DNA of 64,000 bases, from positions 1-64,000 of the forward strand of contig QFXG01000009.1 in the NCBI GenBank assembly GCA_003402285.1, written 5' to 3'. Below are positions 8,395-16,976 of this stretch, one piece after another; the first letter of the stretch is position 1, and each line of letters begins with the position of its first letter. The DNA is from Candidatus Nitrotoga sp. SPKER (GTDB lineage: Bacteria > Pseudomonadota > Gammaproteobacteria > Burkholderiales > Gallionellaceae). The notes beneath the pieces are model-generated. The model was not told the origin of the DNA, searched no databases, and saw only the letters and a list, made by a program, of their open reading frames with translations. The position numbers and the translations under genes are program-made.

Positions 8395-9456
8395 TCACTC
8401 GCTCAATGGACGGTGGGCAAAATGTAGCTTGGTATTACCGTACTCACCAGCCAGGTCATCGCATTTGGCATTGATCAGCCCGGCCTCATCCAGATATTTG
8501 CAAAACTGTTCAACGTGACATAGCTGATGGCTGTTGGTTAGCATCCCCTTGTCCAGATCACGCATGCCACCCGGGGCAATTTCGCAAGCTTCGCGGCAGA
8601 ACCAGTGAGCGCAACACAGCTCACCTCCTGGTAACAGACGAGAGGCAATAGCGGTCAGCGAACTGGCAGTAAATTTACGCACCGAATAGAGATTGTGAAA
8701 GAGTACCGCGTAATCGAATAACTCTAACGTTGGTGGATCAAGCGGAGTGCCCGCTAAAACACGGCAGCGTCTGGTTAGTCCGCTTGTGGCGATAATTTCT
8801 TCGGTATGCGCCAAAGCGTCTGGCATGACGACTACGGTAACACGCACATTTGTAAACTGTTGACAAAGGGCAACGGCGAGCAAGCCGTTGTCTCCATCAA
8901 AGCAAAGCAGATTACGCGCACGAGAAAGATCACGACGTATTGCCAGGTAGGCAACAAGCCGGCGCGCTTCCCCTAGAAATGGATGTAGCGTCAAGGGCAA
9001 GCCCTTCGCACGTGTCTTTGGTGTCCAGCCCTCCGACATGAATCCCGTAAGGTCAGACCAGCCGCAAGATGAATCGTACATATTCTCGATTACTTTCGCT
9101 TGGCACCATGGACTTGACGCGCACAAGACATCACTCATTTCTGGTGCCAGGGCATAGGCGCCGTTCTGCCTAACTAGCAAGCCGGCGTCTTCAAGTACCT
9201 GCAGAAATCCGCCGAGATGGCTGCTACGCAGCCTCAGCGAAGCAGCGATTGCTGATTTTTCTGCTGGTCCATGGCGCTCCAACCAGTCAAACAGGCCACT
9301 CTTATAGCCTGCGCGCAACACTTGAAAGGCCTTGAATCCATCGCCGATGCGGCGAATGTCAGCAACCGACAGTGGCGGTTCGAGAGTGTTGAGATCAACC
9401 TTAACACTCGTCAGATTAATATCCCTATCTATTTTCCTATTCGCATTCATCTTCAT
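8395..9456 (-). CDS. SAM-dependent methyltransferase-like protein with winged-helix N-domain
   Basis: A 353-aa protein resembling the small-molecule O-methyltransferase family. The N-terminal half (about 35-120) has a winged-helix/dimerisation region (FKAFQVLRAGYKSGLFDWL, SSHLGGFLQVLEDAGLLV). The C-terminal half is Rossmann-like (LLCFDGDNGLLAVALC near 185, DYAVLFHNLYSV near 250, RLLPGGELCC near 275). The SAM-binding motif I reads FDGDNG rather than the usual GxGxG, so cofactor binding may be altered. The start has a good AGGAG seven bases upstream. It sits between the binding-protein and DUF364 genes. A role in modifying a metal ligand is inferred from neighbours only. Confidence 0.75.
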   Translation of the reverse strand: MKMNANRKIDRDINLTSVKVDLNTLEPPLSVADIRRIGDGFKAFQVLRAGYKSGLFDWLERHGPAEKSAIAASLRLRSSHLGGFLQVLEDAGLLVRQNGAYALAPEMSDVLCASSPWCQAKVIENMYDSSCGWSDLTGFMSEGWTPKTRAKGLPLTLHPFLGEARRLVAYLAIRRDLSRARNLLCFDGDNGLLAVALCQQFTNVRVTVVVMPDALAHTEEIIATSGLTRRCRVLAGTPLDPPTLELFDYAVLFHNLYSVRKFTASSLTAIASRLLPGGELCCAHWFCREACEIAPGGMRDLDKGMLTNSHQLCHVEQFCKYLDEAGLINAKCDDLAGEYGNTKLHFAHRPLSE

Positions 9457-9490
9457 GTTCTATCTCCTAACGTTAATGATGTGAATCAAA

Positions 9491-10516
9491 TTATTTTGCT
9501 ATTTGCATGGTGCGTGGTCCGCCCGCAAGAATCTCGGTTGCTTGGGATTGCGTGATGGTGATTCCGAAAAATTCGTGGTAAAAACGCCGCGTTTCGACCA
9601 TCAGATCGATGTCTGCGAACAGCTTTGGATGAAATTGCTTGGCTGCCCATAAGACAGTAAGCGGTTGCTCAGCCGTCCGGTTCCCCCATGTATGCGCGCC
9701 GCAGGGCGCCACCAGAATTTTTCCGGCACGCACTGCTTTGAGGCCAGAAAAACGTGGCTCACGTCGAATCGCGTCAGCCTCTTCGTACCCGGAAACAATC
9801 ATGATGTCCGGATTCCAGGCAAGCAGTTGTTCCATGGTGAAGCTGCGTGATTCGACGCTACGACTATCGTTGGTGACACTTTCACCGCCAGCAGAACGAA
9901 TCCACCATTCGGCGACCAAATGGGGTTGGGTCAATGTAGCCGGACTAAAAAAAAGTACACTAGGTCTTGCGGAAGCACCATTGCGTAACTTTTGGGAAAC
10001 TTGAGCAAGGATGGTGTCGAAATATTTTGCATAACGCTCGGCAGCTTCCGGTTTGTGAAAAAGCTGACCGAGTAGACGCACCGCTGCCTTTATATCTCCC
10101 GGCTGGCGCCAGTTGAGATAAAGTGCTGGCAAACCTGCTCGGCGAAGGGCATCGGTAGTTATCCGATCCATGCTCAGTACCACGTCAGGCGCCACTCGCA
10201 GCACAGATTCGATGTTGGCCGTACGGTCATGGTTTTGAAGTGAATCCAGCAACGCTATATGGGGAGCGAACACCGTCTGATAACCCCAACGCGGTTTTTT
10301 TGCAAATTCCGGCAGGCCATTTACGATACTCCGGCCTTCACCAATGGCGAAAATCAGGCTGTTCAATACTGGCACCGCTCCGATAGTAGCAATGCGCTCG
10401 ACACGCTCCGGAACAGTTACAGAATTACCAGCCATGTCCTGCAGCACGCGCATTGGAGCAGCCTGCACCAATGGCAGGTATAGAACAAAGATCAAGAACA
10501 TGATTCGGGTGAGCAC
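9491..10516 (-). CDS. BtuF/FepB/MolA-like periplasmic binding protein
   Basis: A 341-aa substrate-binding protein of the PF01497 (cluster A, type III) family. It has a signal peptide (MLTRIMFLIFVLYLPLVQA), an N-lobe with VPERVERIATIGAVP, a long linker helix, and a C-lobe with PDIMIVSGYEEADAI and HTWGNRTAEQPL. It has a GTG start at 10516 with AAGGA at the right distance. Members bind siderophores, haem, cobalamin, or molybdate/tungstate (MolA of Haemophilus influenzae). The ligand cannot be assigned from sequence, but the ModE-type operator ahead of the cluster favours a molybdenum species (inference). It feeds the FecCD permease and ATPase of the cluster. Confidence 0.88.
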   Translation of the reverse strand: MLTRIMFLIFVLYLPLVQAAPMRVLQDMAGNSVTVPERVERIATIGAVPVLNSLIFAIGEGRSIVNGLPEFAKKPRWGYQTVFAPHIALLDSLQNHDRTANIESVLRVAPDVVLSMDRITTDALRRAGLPALYLNWRQPGDIKAAVRLLGQLFHKPEAAERYAKYFDTILAQVSQKLRNGASARPSVLFFSPATLTQPHLVAEWWIRSAGGESVTNDSRSVESRSFTMEQLLAWNPDIMIVSGYEEADAIRREPRFSGLKAVRAGKILVAPCGAHTWGNRTAEQPLTVLWAAKQFHPKLFADIDLMVETRRFYHEFFGITITQSQATEILAGGPRTMQIAK

Positions 10517-10525
10517 GAGGTTTCC

Positions 10526-10690
10526 TTATTTCAAAGTAATGGAGTGCAGCTCATCTGAAAGCGGTATTGGTGGGATGGTCAGGGCAAGACCAAATTTAGG
10601 CTGATGAGCTGCGATAAGATGATTACCAACGATACTGATGGCGCGAATGCCGATAACTGGTGGCAACCACAACGCGATGGAGGTAGTCAT
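10526..10690 (-). CDS. Possible small protein (54 aa) in the uptake operon
   Basis: An ATG-initiated frame that fills most of the 184-nt gap between the FecCD permease and the binding protein. It encodes a 54-aa protein with a hydrophobic first half (IALWLPPVIGIRAISIVG) and a proline-rich second half (TIPPIPLSDEL). Its TAA stop overlaps the ribosome-binding site of the next gene, as expected for coupled translation. Its own ribosome-binding site is only GAGAG placed very close to the ATG. I recognise no family; it could be a chance frame. Confidence 0.4.
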   Translation of the reverse strand: MTTSIALWLPPVIGIRAISIVGNHLIAAHQPKFGLALTIPPIPLSDELHSITLK

Positions 10691-10700
10691 CTCTCGATAC

Positions 10701-11768
10701 TCAGAACCATTGCCGCCTCGTTTTTACGAGCACAATAACGAATACAGGCGCACCAAGTATGGCAGTGACTATGCCAAGAGGCAGTTCCGCCGAAAATGCG
10801 CTTCGGCACAGATCATCTACCAACAGCAGATAACCGGCACCGAGCAAAACTGAAGTGGGCAACAAAACGATATAGGCAGGGCCAACGATGAGACGAGCGA
10901 GATGAGGTACGAGCAGTCCGATCCAGCCAACGACACCAGAAATACTCACCGTCGCTGCCGTCATCAGGGTCGCCGCCGCGATCAGCGTGACACGCAGGCT
11001 ACTTACTGGCACGCCAAGGGTACGCGCTTCATCGTCACCAGCCTCCAGCACCTGTGTCGGCCAACGCAGCAAAAATAACACGATTATCCCGACAAGCACA
11101 AAAGGAGCTGCCCAAGCGAGATCACCCATACTGACGCGGCTCAATCCACCCAGCAACCAGAAAACAATGGCTGGCAAGATGTCGGTGGGATCGGCAACAA
11201 ATTTTAGTGCCGAAGTCAGGGCTTGGAACAGTGCCGAAACAACCAGCCCGGCTAACACCAACACCAATGCTGAACCGTCTCCCAAACGACTGGCAATGAA
11301 CATCGCCGCGCCGACCGCAATAATGCCACCAGCAAAGGCCGAACCCTGCATCGCCAACGCTCCACCATGCAGCAGCATGGCAAGCGCGGCGCCAAAACCA
11401 GCTCCGGCAGATACACCAAGAATAGCTGGTGAGGCGAGCGGATTGCGGAACAGTGTCTGATAAGCAACCCCTGCTGCTGCCAGGCTGGTGCCTACCAACA
11501 TTGCTGCCAACACGCGTGGCAAACGCACCGCCAGCACCACATTATGAACAACTGGCGACTGCACGGACGGCTCGCCCGACAGGGCCGACCAGAGCACGTC
11601 GAGCACCGCTGCAGGCGAAAGCGAAAAATGACCGAGTCCCATGGAAACAACAGCGGTAACAATGACCGCAAACGATAGCAACGCCAAGGTGGCACTATGA
11701 GTACGTCTGGGCACCGCTGTCACGGTGATGGATGGATTATCTACCATTCTGGCACTCGCCCTCCTCAT
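10701..11768 (-). CDS. FecCD/BtuC/MolB-like ABC transporter permease
   Basis: A 355-aa inner-membrane permease of the FecCD family with about ten hydrophobic helices. Family motifs are clear: VRLPRVLAAMLVGTSLAAAGVAYQTLFRNPLASPAILGVSAGAG (about 85-128), GVPVSSLR near 255, VSISGVVGWIGLLVPHLARLIVG (about 275-297) and LPLGIVTAILGAPVFVIVL near the end. It should dimerise and work with the ATPase (6317-7081) and binding protein (9491-10516). The gene starts 10 nt after the TonB receptor stop. A second ATG at 11747 has a stronger AGGAGG, though with long spacing, so the true start may be there. Confidence 0.9.
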   Translation of the reverse strand: MRRASARMVDNPSITVTAVPRRTHSATLALLSFAVIVTAVVSMGLGHFSLSPAAVLDVLWSALSGEPSVQSPVVHNVVLAVRLPRVLAAMLVGTSLAAAGVAYQTLFRNPLASPAILGVSAGAGFGAALAMLLHGGALAMQGSAFAGGIIAVGAAMFIASRLGDGSALVLVLAGLVVSALFQALTSALKFVADPTDILPAIVFWLLGGLSRVSMGDLAWAAPFVLVGIIVLFLLRWPTQVLEAGDDEARTLGVPVSSLRVTLIAAATLMTAATVSISGVVGWIGLLVPHLARLIVGPAYIVLLPTSVLLGAGYLLLVDDLCRSAFSAELPLGIVTAILGAPVFVIVLVKTRRQWF

Positions 11769-11778
11769 GCTTCGTACA

Positions 11779-14058
11779 CTAGAATTTTGCGCTTACCGTC
11801 ATCGCCACCGTTCTTGGTGCACCAGCGTAATAGGTGGGATTGGCGTTGAGATCGAGATCGGTCGCGGATATTTGACCAATATAATTTTTATCGAACAGAT
11901 TAAGCACCGACATGCTTACGTCAAGATTCTGCACGAGGGAAATATTACGCCAATGGTAAACCAGATGCAGGTCGGCCAGAAAATAGTCGTCGACCTTCTG
12001 TGTATTGAGTGTGTCACCATAGCGCTTACCCACATAGCGCATAATTGGCGTGGCATTCCAGTTCCCATAACGCCAGTCAAGACCGAGCTTGGCAAGTATT
12101 TGTGGCGCATTGGGTACCTGTTTACCATCGGTGGGGGTGACCGCGCCAGCCTTAGACTGGATGTCTCCATCGAAAAAGAATCTGTTATACGAAAGGGCAA
12201 ATATACTGGTTAGGCTACTAGTATGGCGGTAACTGCCCTCCAGTTCAGCACCGATGGCGATAGCACGCGCCACGCTTTGAAAGTTGCTTACTTTAATCAA
12301 TTGGTCATAAATGCTAACTTCCTTATCACGTGATAGGGAGTAATAAAAGTTGGGCGCCAGCAACAAGCGTTCACCTTGATAGCGAAGACCAATGTCAATA
12401 TTGTCTGAAATTTCTGGCTTCAGGTTATTAAATACCTGTTGCAGACTAATTCCTTGAGCAACGTAAGCAGCGCGATTGGAATTATAGTTGGACGCTGCCG
12501 GTCCCCAATCGGCACGCCCAATCCGTCGGCTGTAGGCAGATGTCAGTGCCAGATCTGATCTTAGTTCATGGCGTAGTGATAAATTGGGTAACCACTCGCG
12601 CGTAGTCTTGGCGGCTACCTGTTGCCAAGGATCGAGAGAGGGGTTATAAACCCAAATCTGGTCGTATGGTACGTCAGGTAGGCCAGCGGTATTGTAATAC
12701 GAGAACGTCGGCTGCTTCTGTTGAGCCAGGCGGATACCACCTGAAATAGTCGTTGCGCTGGAGCGATGGGTAATCTGCACGAATGGGTTATTAAACATGT
12801 GATCACCCTGCTTCGAGAGTACTGCCCATTTTGAAAATACCAGTCCGCCATTTGCTTGCGGGGTGTAATCTTTCTGGTAAACAGGGGGCGGCGGTGATTC
12901 CATATTCATCCACCAATAGCCTGCGGAAACATCCAGCATCGGCGAAATTTTCAAATCATACTGCGCAATAAATCCCTTCTGCTGATGCTCAACATCCCAA
13001 CGGCGAACAAGAGCCGTAGTGGGATTCGGGTTAAATAGAAAATATCCTTTGTTGTCACCCCAATAGGGGCGAAGGCTGACAAGACCACTATCGCCGACCG
13101 GCATGGAAATTTTGGCGAGAACGGCGGTATCATCGAAATCACTCCGGTTGTAATCGTACCAAAGCTGGAGGTTACCCGGCGTGAGCGTTTTGTTGAAGTC
13201 GAAATTGCGCCAATTCGACTTGACTTGAGCTTGGGCATAATTCATCGGCCGGTAATCATTACCATCAATGTGGTTGTTTACGGCGAACAATTCAATTCGG
13301 GCACCGTTACTAAAGGTCTGGGCAACACCAGCGGTAAAATTAACACGATTTGCGGGAGACTCACCTGCTCCCTTCCACTTATCGGCTGTCATGTGGGACA
13401 CGGAAGCAAAAAACGATGTACCCGAATCGCCCAATCGTCCACTATCGAAGCGCGCGAAAGTTCTGTTGAAATTGTAGGATCCGAAACCTTGGCGAACATA
13501 GACACCTGCTTTTTCATCGGGCCGGAGAAGACTCATGTTCATTGCACCAGTCGTATTGGAAACTCCGAGACCCGCATAGGCAGGCATGGCACTACGGTAC
13601 AATTCGAAGCCAGCTACATTTTCCAGATCGAAAAGTTCATTATTTCCCACAAGACCGGTAAGCGGAACGCCTTCAACAGTTCGTGCCAAGTGAAAATCAC
13701 CCTTACCACGCACATTAATATTACGCCCGCCTCTGGGATTAAGTCCGTAACCATCAGAGGATTCCGCATTCACCGAAGCCATTAAGTCTGTCAAGCGGTA
13801 TGGATTGGACTGTACTTGCCCACCAAGAATAGCGATACCTTCACGGGAAATTTTACTCACCACCCAAGGCTGCGAACTGGGCTGTGACAGCGCTAGGGCT
13901 TTAGTGGCGGTTACAAAAACCTCACTTAAAACAGGTACATCTTTGTTTTCTGCGGCGACAGCATCGCGTGCTACTTTATCGTCGGCAAAGGTTGGGGTGG
14001 CTGCAAGCAAAACAGCGAACGCTGCCAGTAATGGTTTGCCTTTCAGTGATTTATGCAT
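11779..14058 (-). CDS. TonB-dependent receptor (second of the molybdenum-linked cluster)
   Basis: A 759-aa outer-membrane receptor. It has a signal peptide (about residues 1-25, ending PTFADD), a TonB-box-like SEVFVTATK segment, a plug domain with GGRNINVRGKGDFHLARTVEGVPLTG, and a barrel ending in an aromatic residue (TVSAKF). The carboxy-terminal SVLNLFDKNYIG motif is typical. It lies immediately ahead of the FecCD permease (10-nt gap), so it is the most likely outer-membrane gate for the substrate of that ABC importer. It is not closely similar in its plug to the Fiu-like receptor in this window. The substrate is unknown; a molybdenum chelate is inferred from the upstream operator. Confidence 0.88.
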   Translation of the reverse strand: MHKSLKGKPLLAAFAVLLAATPTFADDKVARDAVAAENKDVPVLSEVFVTATKALALSQPSSQPWVVSKISREGIAILGGQVQSNPYRLTDLMASVNAESSDGYGLNPRGGRNINVRGKGDFHLARTVEGVPLTGLVGNNELFDLENVAGFELYRSAMPAYAGLGVSNTTGAMNMSLLRPDEKAGVYVRQGFGSYNFNRTFARFDSGRLGDSGTSFFASVSHMTADKWKGAGESPANRVNFTAGVAQTFSNGARIELFAVNNHIDGNDYRPMNYAQAQVKSNWRNFDFNKTLTPGNLQLWYDYNRSDFDDTAVLAKISMPVGDSGLVSLRPYWGDNKGYFLFNPNPTTALVRRWDVEHQQKGFIAQYDLKISPMLDVSAGYWWMNMESPPPPVYQKDYTPQANGGLVFSKWAVLSKQGDHMFNNPFVQITHRSSATTISGGIRLAQQKQPTFSYYNTAGLPDVPYDQIWVYNPSLDPWQQVAAKTTREWLPNLSLRHELRSDLALTSAYSRRIGRADWGPAASNYNSNRAAYVAQGISLQQVFNNLKPEISDNIDIGLRYQGERLLLAPNFYYSLSRDKEVSIYDQLIKVSNFQSVARAIAIGAELEGSYRHTSSLTSIFALSYNRFFFDGDIQSKAGAVTPTDGKQVPNAPQILAKLGLDWRYGNWNATPIMRYVGKRYGDTLNTQKVDDYFLADLHLVYHWRNISLVQNLDVSMSVLNLFDKNYIGQISATDLDLNANPTYYAGAPRTVAMTVSAKF

Positions 14059-14212
14059 TAAAAATTTCCTATGCTTTAGATAAATTAAGACATCAAGCTT
14101 GATGACAGATCGAGCAGCTCAACGATTAGCTGAGGATTGCTGACATATTTCGGTACACAAATAAATTCTCAACGAGCGACAGAGCAAGCCTCGTTAATGG
14201 ACTTGTTACGCA

Positions 14213-14237
14213 GGGGCATCACCTATATCGATGCCCC
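14213..14237 (-). promoter_or_regulatory. Intergenic hairpin between the sulfite-oxidase-fold gene and the second receptor
   Basis: A perfect 8-bp stem (GGGGCATC with GATGCCCC) and 9-nt loop in the 202-nt gap. There is no T-run after it on the minus strand, so it is a weak terminator candidate at best; it may act as an mRNA processing or attenuation structure that lowers expression of downstream genes. A 14-bp palindrome (CATCAAGCTTGATG, 14091-14104) lies closer to the receptor start. Confidence 0.35.
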
Positions 14238-14260
14238 CATGCGCTTCTCCCTCGGAATGA

Positions 14261-14794
14261 TTATTCGACAATCCTGCGCACCTCAATCTCTTTTAACCAC
14301 TTGACATGGCGCGGACCAGTGCGGAAATCTTTGCTAGAAATCAGCGCGATGCGCCCTTCTTCTTTTGCTAATGGCTGTCCGTCTTTTTCGAAAAACACCA
14401 TCACCCCATCCCCAACAGGAGAATTAAATATTTCGTTCACTGAGAATACGACCTTATAGTCATCACTCGCGATGGCGATGATGGCCATTTTTTTGACATC
14501 ATTGTGATGTTGCGAAACGATTACTGCCTTTTCTAGAATGTCACGAAGCAGAACACCTTTCATTTTTAAAGCTTTGCCTCCAAACTGCCCGGCAATCTCA
14601 ATTTCGCTGATTTGATTAGGAGGAAACTGCTTTAAGTCGTCTACGTTCAGAGTGAGCTTGTGTTCGACGACACCAGAAACAAAAATACTCGTTGTTTCAT
14701 ATTTGGATGGGTCAGTTACAGTACCAGCAGCAAAGACGCTTCCGGCCGTGAGAACAAAGGCGAGGCATAAACCGTTGCGGATAAAACGAATCAT
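14261..14794 (-). CDS. Secreted oxidoreductase molybdopterin-binding (sulfite-oxidase-fold) domain protein
   Basis: A 177-aa protein with a signal peptide (cleavage near VFAAG, residue 23). One compact domain resembles the PF00174 sulfite-oxidase-type molybdopterin fold: FVSGVVEHKLTLNVDDLKQFP, IEIAGQFGGKALKMKGVLLRDIL, IIAIASDDYKVVFS, then a C-terminal region with GRIALISSKDFRTGPRHVKWLKEIEV. The mature part contains no cysteine, so the usual Mo-ligating Cys of catalytic sulfite-oxidase enzymes is absent. Such small solitary domains may bind a cofactor or ligand rather than catalyse. It sits 30 nt after the first TonB receptor, in the same operon, which suggests a periplasmic partner in molybdenum uptake (inference). 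Confidence 0.75.
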   Translation of the reverse strand: MIRFIRNGLCLAFVLTAGSVFAAGTVTDPSKYETTSIFVSGVVEHKLTLNVDDLKQFPPNQISEIEIAGQFGGKALKMKGVLLRDILEKAVIVSQHHNDVKKMAIIAIASDDYKVVFSVNEIFNSPVGDGVMVFFEKDGQPLAKEEGRIALISSKDFRTGPRHVKWLKEIEVRRIVE

Positions 14795-14824
14795 GGGTTT
14801 CTCCTAAAATTAATAACTGATTAA

Positions 14825-16879
14825 TTAAAATTGATAACTGGCTTTGGCAAACCACATACGCCCAGGATTCGGGAACCCGCTGGCGAGCGAATAATTCTTG
14901 TCTGCCAGGTTATTGACGCCCGCCTCAGCATAGAGACTTTTGGTAGGACGGTAGACTCCTTTCAGATTCATGGTGGTGAATCCCGCGAGCTCCATCGTGT
15001 TCGATACCCATCTACTGCTGTTGTGTTCGACGAAACCAACCACATCGAAATAGCCATTCAGATGGGCAATCACATTGGCAGTCAGCTTCTGCCGAGGCAC
15101 ATCAATTACTTTATTCGTCGGATCACTGACATTTTTAAGGTCGGTAAAAGTATAGTTGCCGCCTAATTCCATCCAGGAAAGAACCGGGCTGCGCAATCCA
15201 AGCTCAACTCCCGATGCGTGTACCCTGCCAATATTTTGCATCTGACATTTGGCGGTAGCTATGCAACTGGAAGCGACGGCTCCTACAAATTGCGATTGAA
15301 TCTTGTCGCTGATATCGCTGTAAAAGATGGCCGCCTCAGATTTGGCACCTGCCCATGGCCGCCCCTGGTATCCAATCTCATAGTTAATGGATTGTTCGGG
15401 TGCCAAATTCGGATTTTCAATGAAGGAACCTAAACGTTGGGAATAACGATCCTTGAGAGTAGGCAAACGTGTTTTTTTCGCTACCGTAGTGTAGAACTTA
15501 ACGCTCTCCGACCAATCGTAGAACAATCCAGCCTGGGCATTATTAGCCGATTTAGCACTGGGTAATGAATACGGATTGCCCAGGTTGAATACCGTTTCAG
15601 GCCGGATTTGATGGTGAGCAACGCCAAGGGAAAGATTTAGCGCGGAATTAATCTGGACATTGTCCTCCGCCGCGTAGGACACGAGTATGTCCTTGTAAAA
15701 AGTGTTTTTGGTTGCAAGGGCATCCAATTCCGTATGTTCATCGACCTTGTAGTGCGTCACTAAGCGCAGGGTATGCGCACGTAAGCGTACTGACTCCAAT
15801 TCAATCGAGCCGCCAACGGTACGGTCGTTGTAAATACTAACCCCAGTTCCCACACTTCCAGGGCCGGAAGTTTTCAATTTAGAGTAGGTACCGTCGGTAT
15901 AGCTGTCCACTTCATTATCAAATTTATCCTGATAAACACGAAATTTCAAAGCTTCGGAACTTCCCAGTGTAGTTTTGGAAATGAAATAAAGACTTTCCTT
16001 ATTCCAGTAGGGCCATCTCCAATAGCGAGCAGCAGCTGGGTCGGTCGACTCCGGTTGCCCTTTTACACCATCTTGTTTGTAGTAACTGATCGTATATTCA
16101 TCACTGGCATTTGGCGTCAAGCCTATCTTGAGGGAAAGTTTGTCATCTTTACGGTAAGAGTTATTTCTTTTACCGCCATCTTCAGTGGCTGTTGGCTTAA
16201 AATCGGATGACAGCGGAAAGTAATCACTCTCCATACGCGATACACCAGCCTGCAGATACCATTTTCCTTGGTTGGTACCCATATTGACCTGCGCCAATCG
16301 CTCATTGCCAGATCCGAAGCCCACAGAAGCATCGCCTTCAAATGTGCTCTTCGGCTTACGAGAGATCAAATTAATGGCACCGCCGATGGCATTGGGGCCA
16401 TAGGCGACCGAACTGAAACCTTTGGCAACCTGAATGGCAGCAAGATCTGCGGTGGTGAAGCGATTGAAATCTACATAGCCGTCATACGGGACATAAACCG
16501 GAATGCCATCAATGAAAAGTGGAACTTGGCGCGAATCAAAACCTCGCACCGAGATCATTTTTTCATTGCGGGAGTTGTTCGATAATGTGACACCTGAAAG
16601 CAGATTCAGCGCGTCACCAACGTTGTCGCGATTAAATTGGCGCATCTCTTCTCGAGTGACAACCGATGCAACCTGATCTTCACCAATTTCGCCAACATGC
16701 AATGGGGTTGCAGAAACAGTGATCGTACCCAGTTCAAATGGCGCTGCTTTTATACTCGCCTGTTGCGCCCATCCCGGAGATGTGCCTCCAAGTGCCATGA
16801 AAACGACTGTAAATAAAGGGTTTTTGAGGCTCCAATTAACCGGGATCAATGCCCGCTTTTTTAATTCTGTCTTATGCAT
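14825..16879 (-). CDS. TonB-dependent receptor, first gene of the ModE-box operon
   Basis: A 684-aa outer-membrane receptor. It has a long basic N-terminus and signal segment ending near GWAQQ (residue 40), a TonB-box-like GTITVSATP, and a plug with SVRGFDSRQVPLFIDGIPVYVPYDGYVD and YGPNAIGGAINLISRKP. The barrel ends in WFAKASYQF. In the barrel, a loop near residues 540-550 carries two cysteines (SSCIATAKCQ) that could form a disulfide. It is the gene directly behind the ModE-type operator and promoter, so its expression should fall when molybdate is plentiful. It may import molybdate, tungstate or a chelated form; this is inference, since receptor ligands cannot be read from sequence. Confidence 0.88.
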   Translation of the reverse strand: MHKTELKKRALIPVNWSLKNPLFTVVFMALGGTSPGWAQQASIKAAPFELGTITVSATPLHVGEIGEDQVASVVTREEMRQFNRDNVGDALNLLSGVTLSNNSRNEKMISVRGFDSRQVPLFIDGIPVYVPYDGYVDFNRFTTADLAAIQVAKGFSSVAYGPNAIGGAINLISRKPKSTFEGDASVGFGSGNERLAQVNMGTNQGKWYLQAGVSRMESDYFPLSSDFKPTATEDGGKRNNSYRKDDKLSLKIGLTPNASDEYTISYYKQDGVKGQPESTDPAAARYWRWPYWNKESLYFISKTTLGSSEALKFRVYQDKFDNEVDSYTDGTYSKLKTSGPGSVGTGVSIYNDRTVGGSIELESVRLRAHTLRLVTHYKVDEHTELDALATKNTFYKDILVSYAAEDNVQINSALNLSLGVAHHQIRPETVFNLGNPYSLPSAKSANNAQAGLFYDWSESVKFYTTVAKKTRLPTLKDRYSQRLGSFIENPNLAPEQSINYEIGYQGRPWAGAKSEAAIFYSDISDKIQSQFVGAVASSCIATAKCQMQNIGRVHASGVELGLRSPVLSWMELGGNYTFTDLKNVSDPTNKVIDVPRQKLTANVIAHLNGYFDVVGFVEHNSSRWVSNTMELAGFTTMNLKGVYRPTKSLYAEAGVNNLADKNYSLASGFPNPGRMWFAKASYQF

Positions 16880-16937
16880 ATTTTTCCCAAGTTAAAAATT
16901 CTCTGAATAATCGATATGTAAAAATACCTTTTCCATA

Positions 16938-16976
16938 TCGTTATATAATTTAAGATATAACGATATGGAAGTCAAG
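16938..16976 (-). promoter_or_regulatory. ModE-type operator within a sigma-70 promoter
   Basis: The sequence 16938-16965 has half-sites ATCGTTATATA and GATATAACGAT separated by 6 nt. Compared with the ModE consensus as I know it (ATCGCTATATA, N6, TATATAACGAT), 20 of 22 half-site bases match. The wider repeat is a perfect 16-bp inverted repeat, 16932-16947 with 16956-16971, 8-nt spacer. On the minus strand a -35 TTGACT (16976-16971), a 17-nt spacer and a -10 TAAATT (16953-16948) overlap it, so a bound dimer would block RNA polymerase. The receptor start is about 70 nt downstream. Confidence 0.8.
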
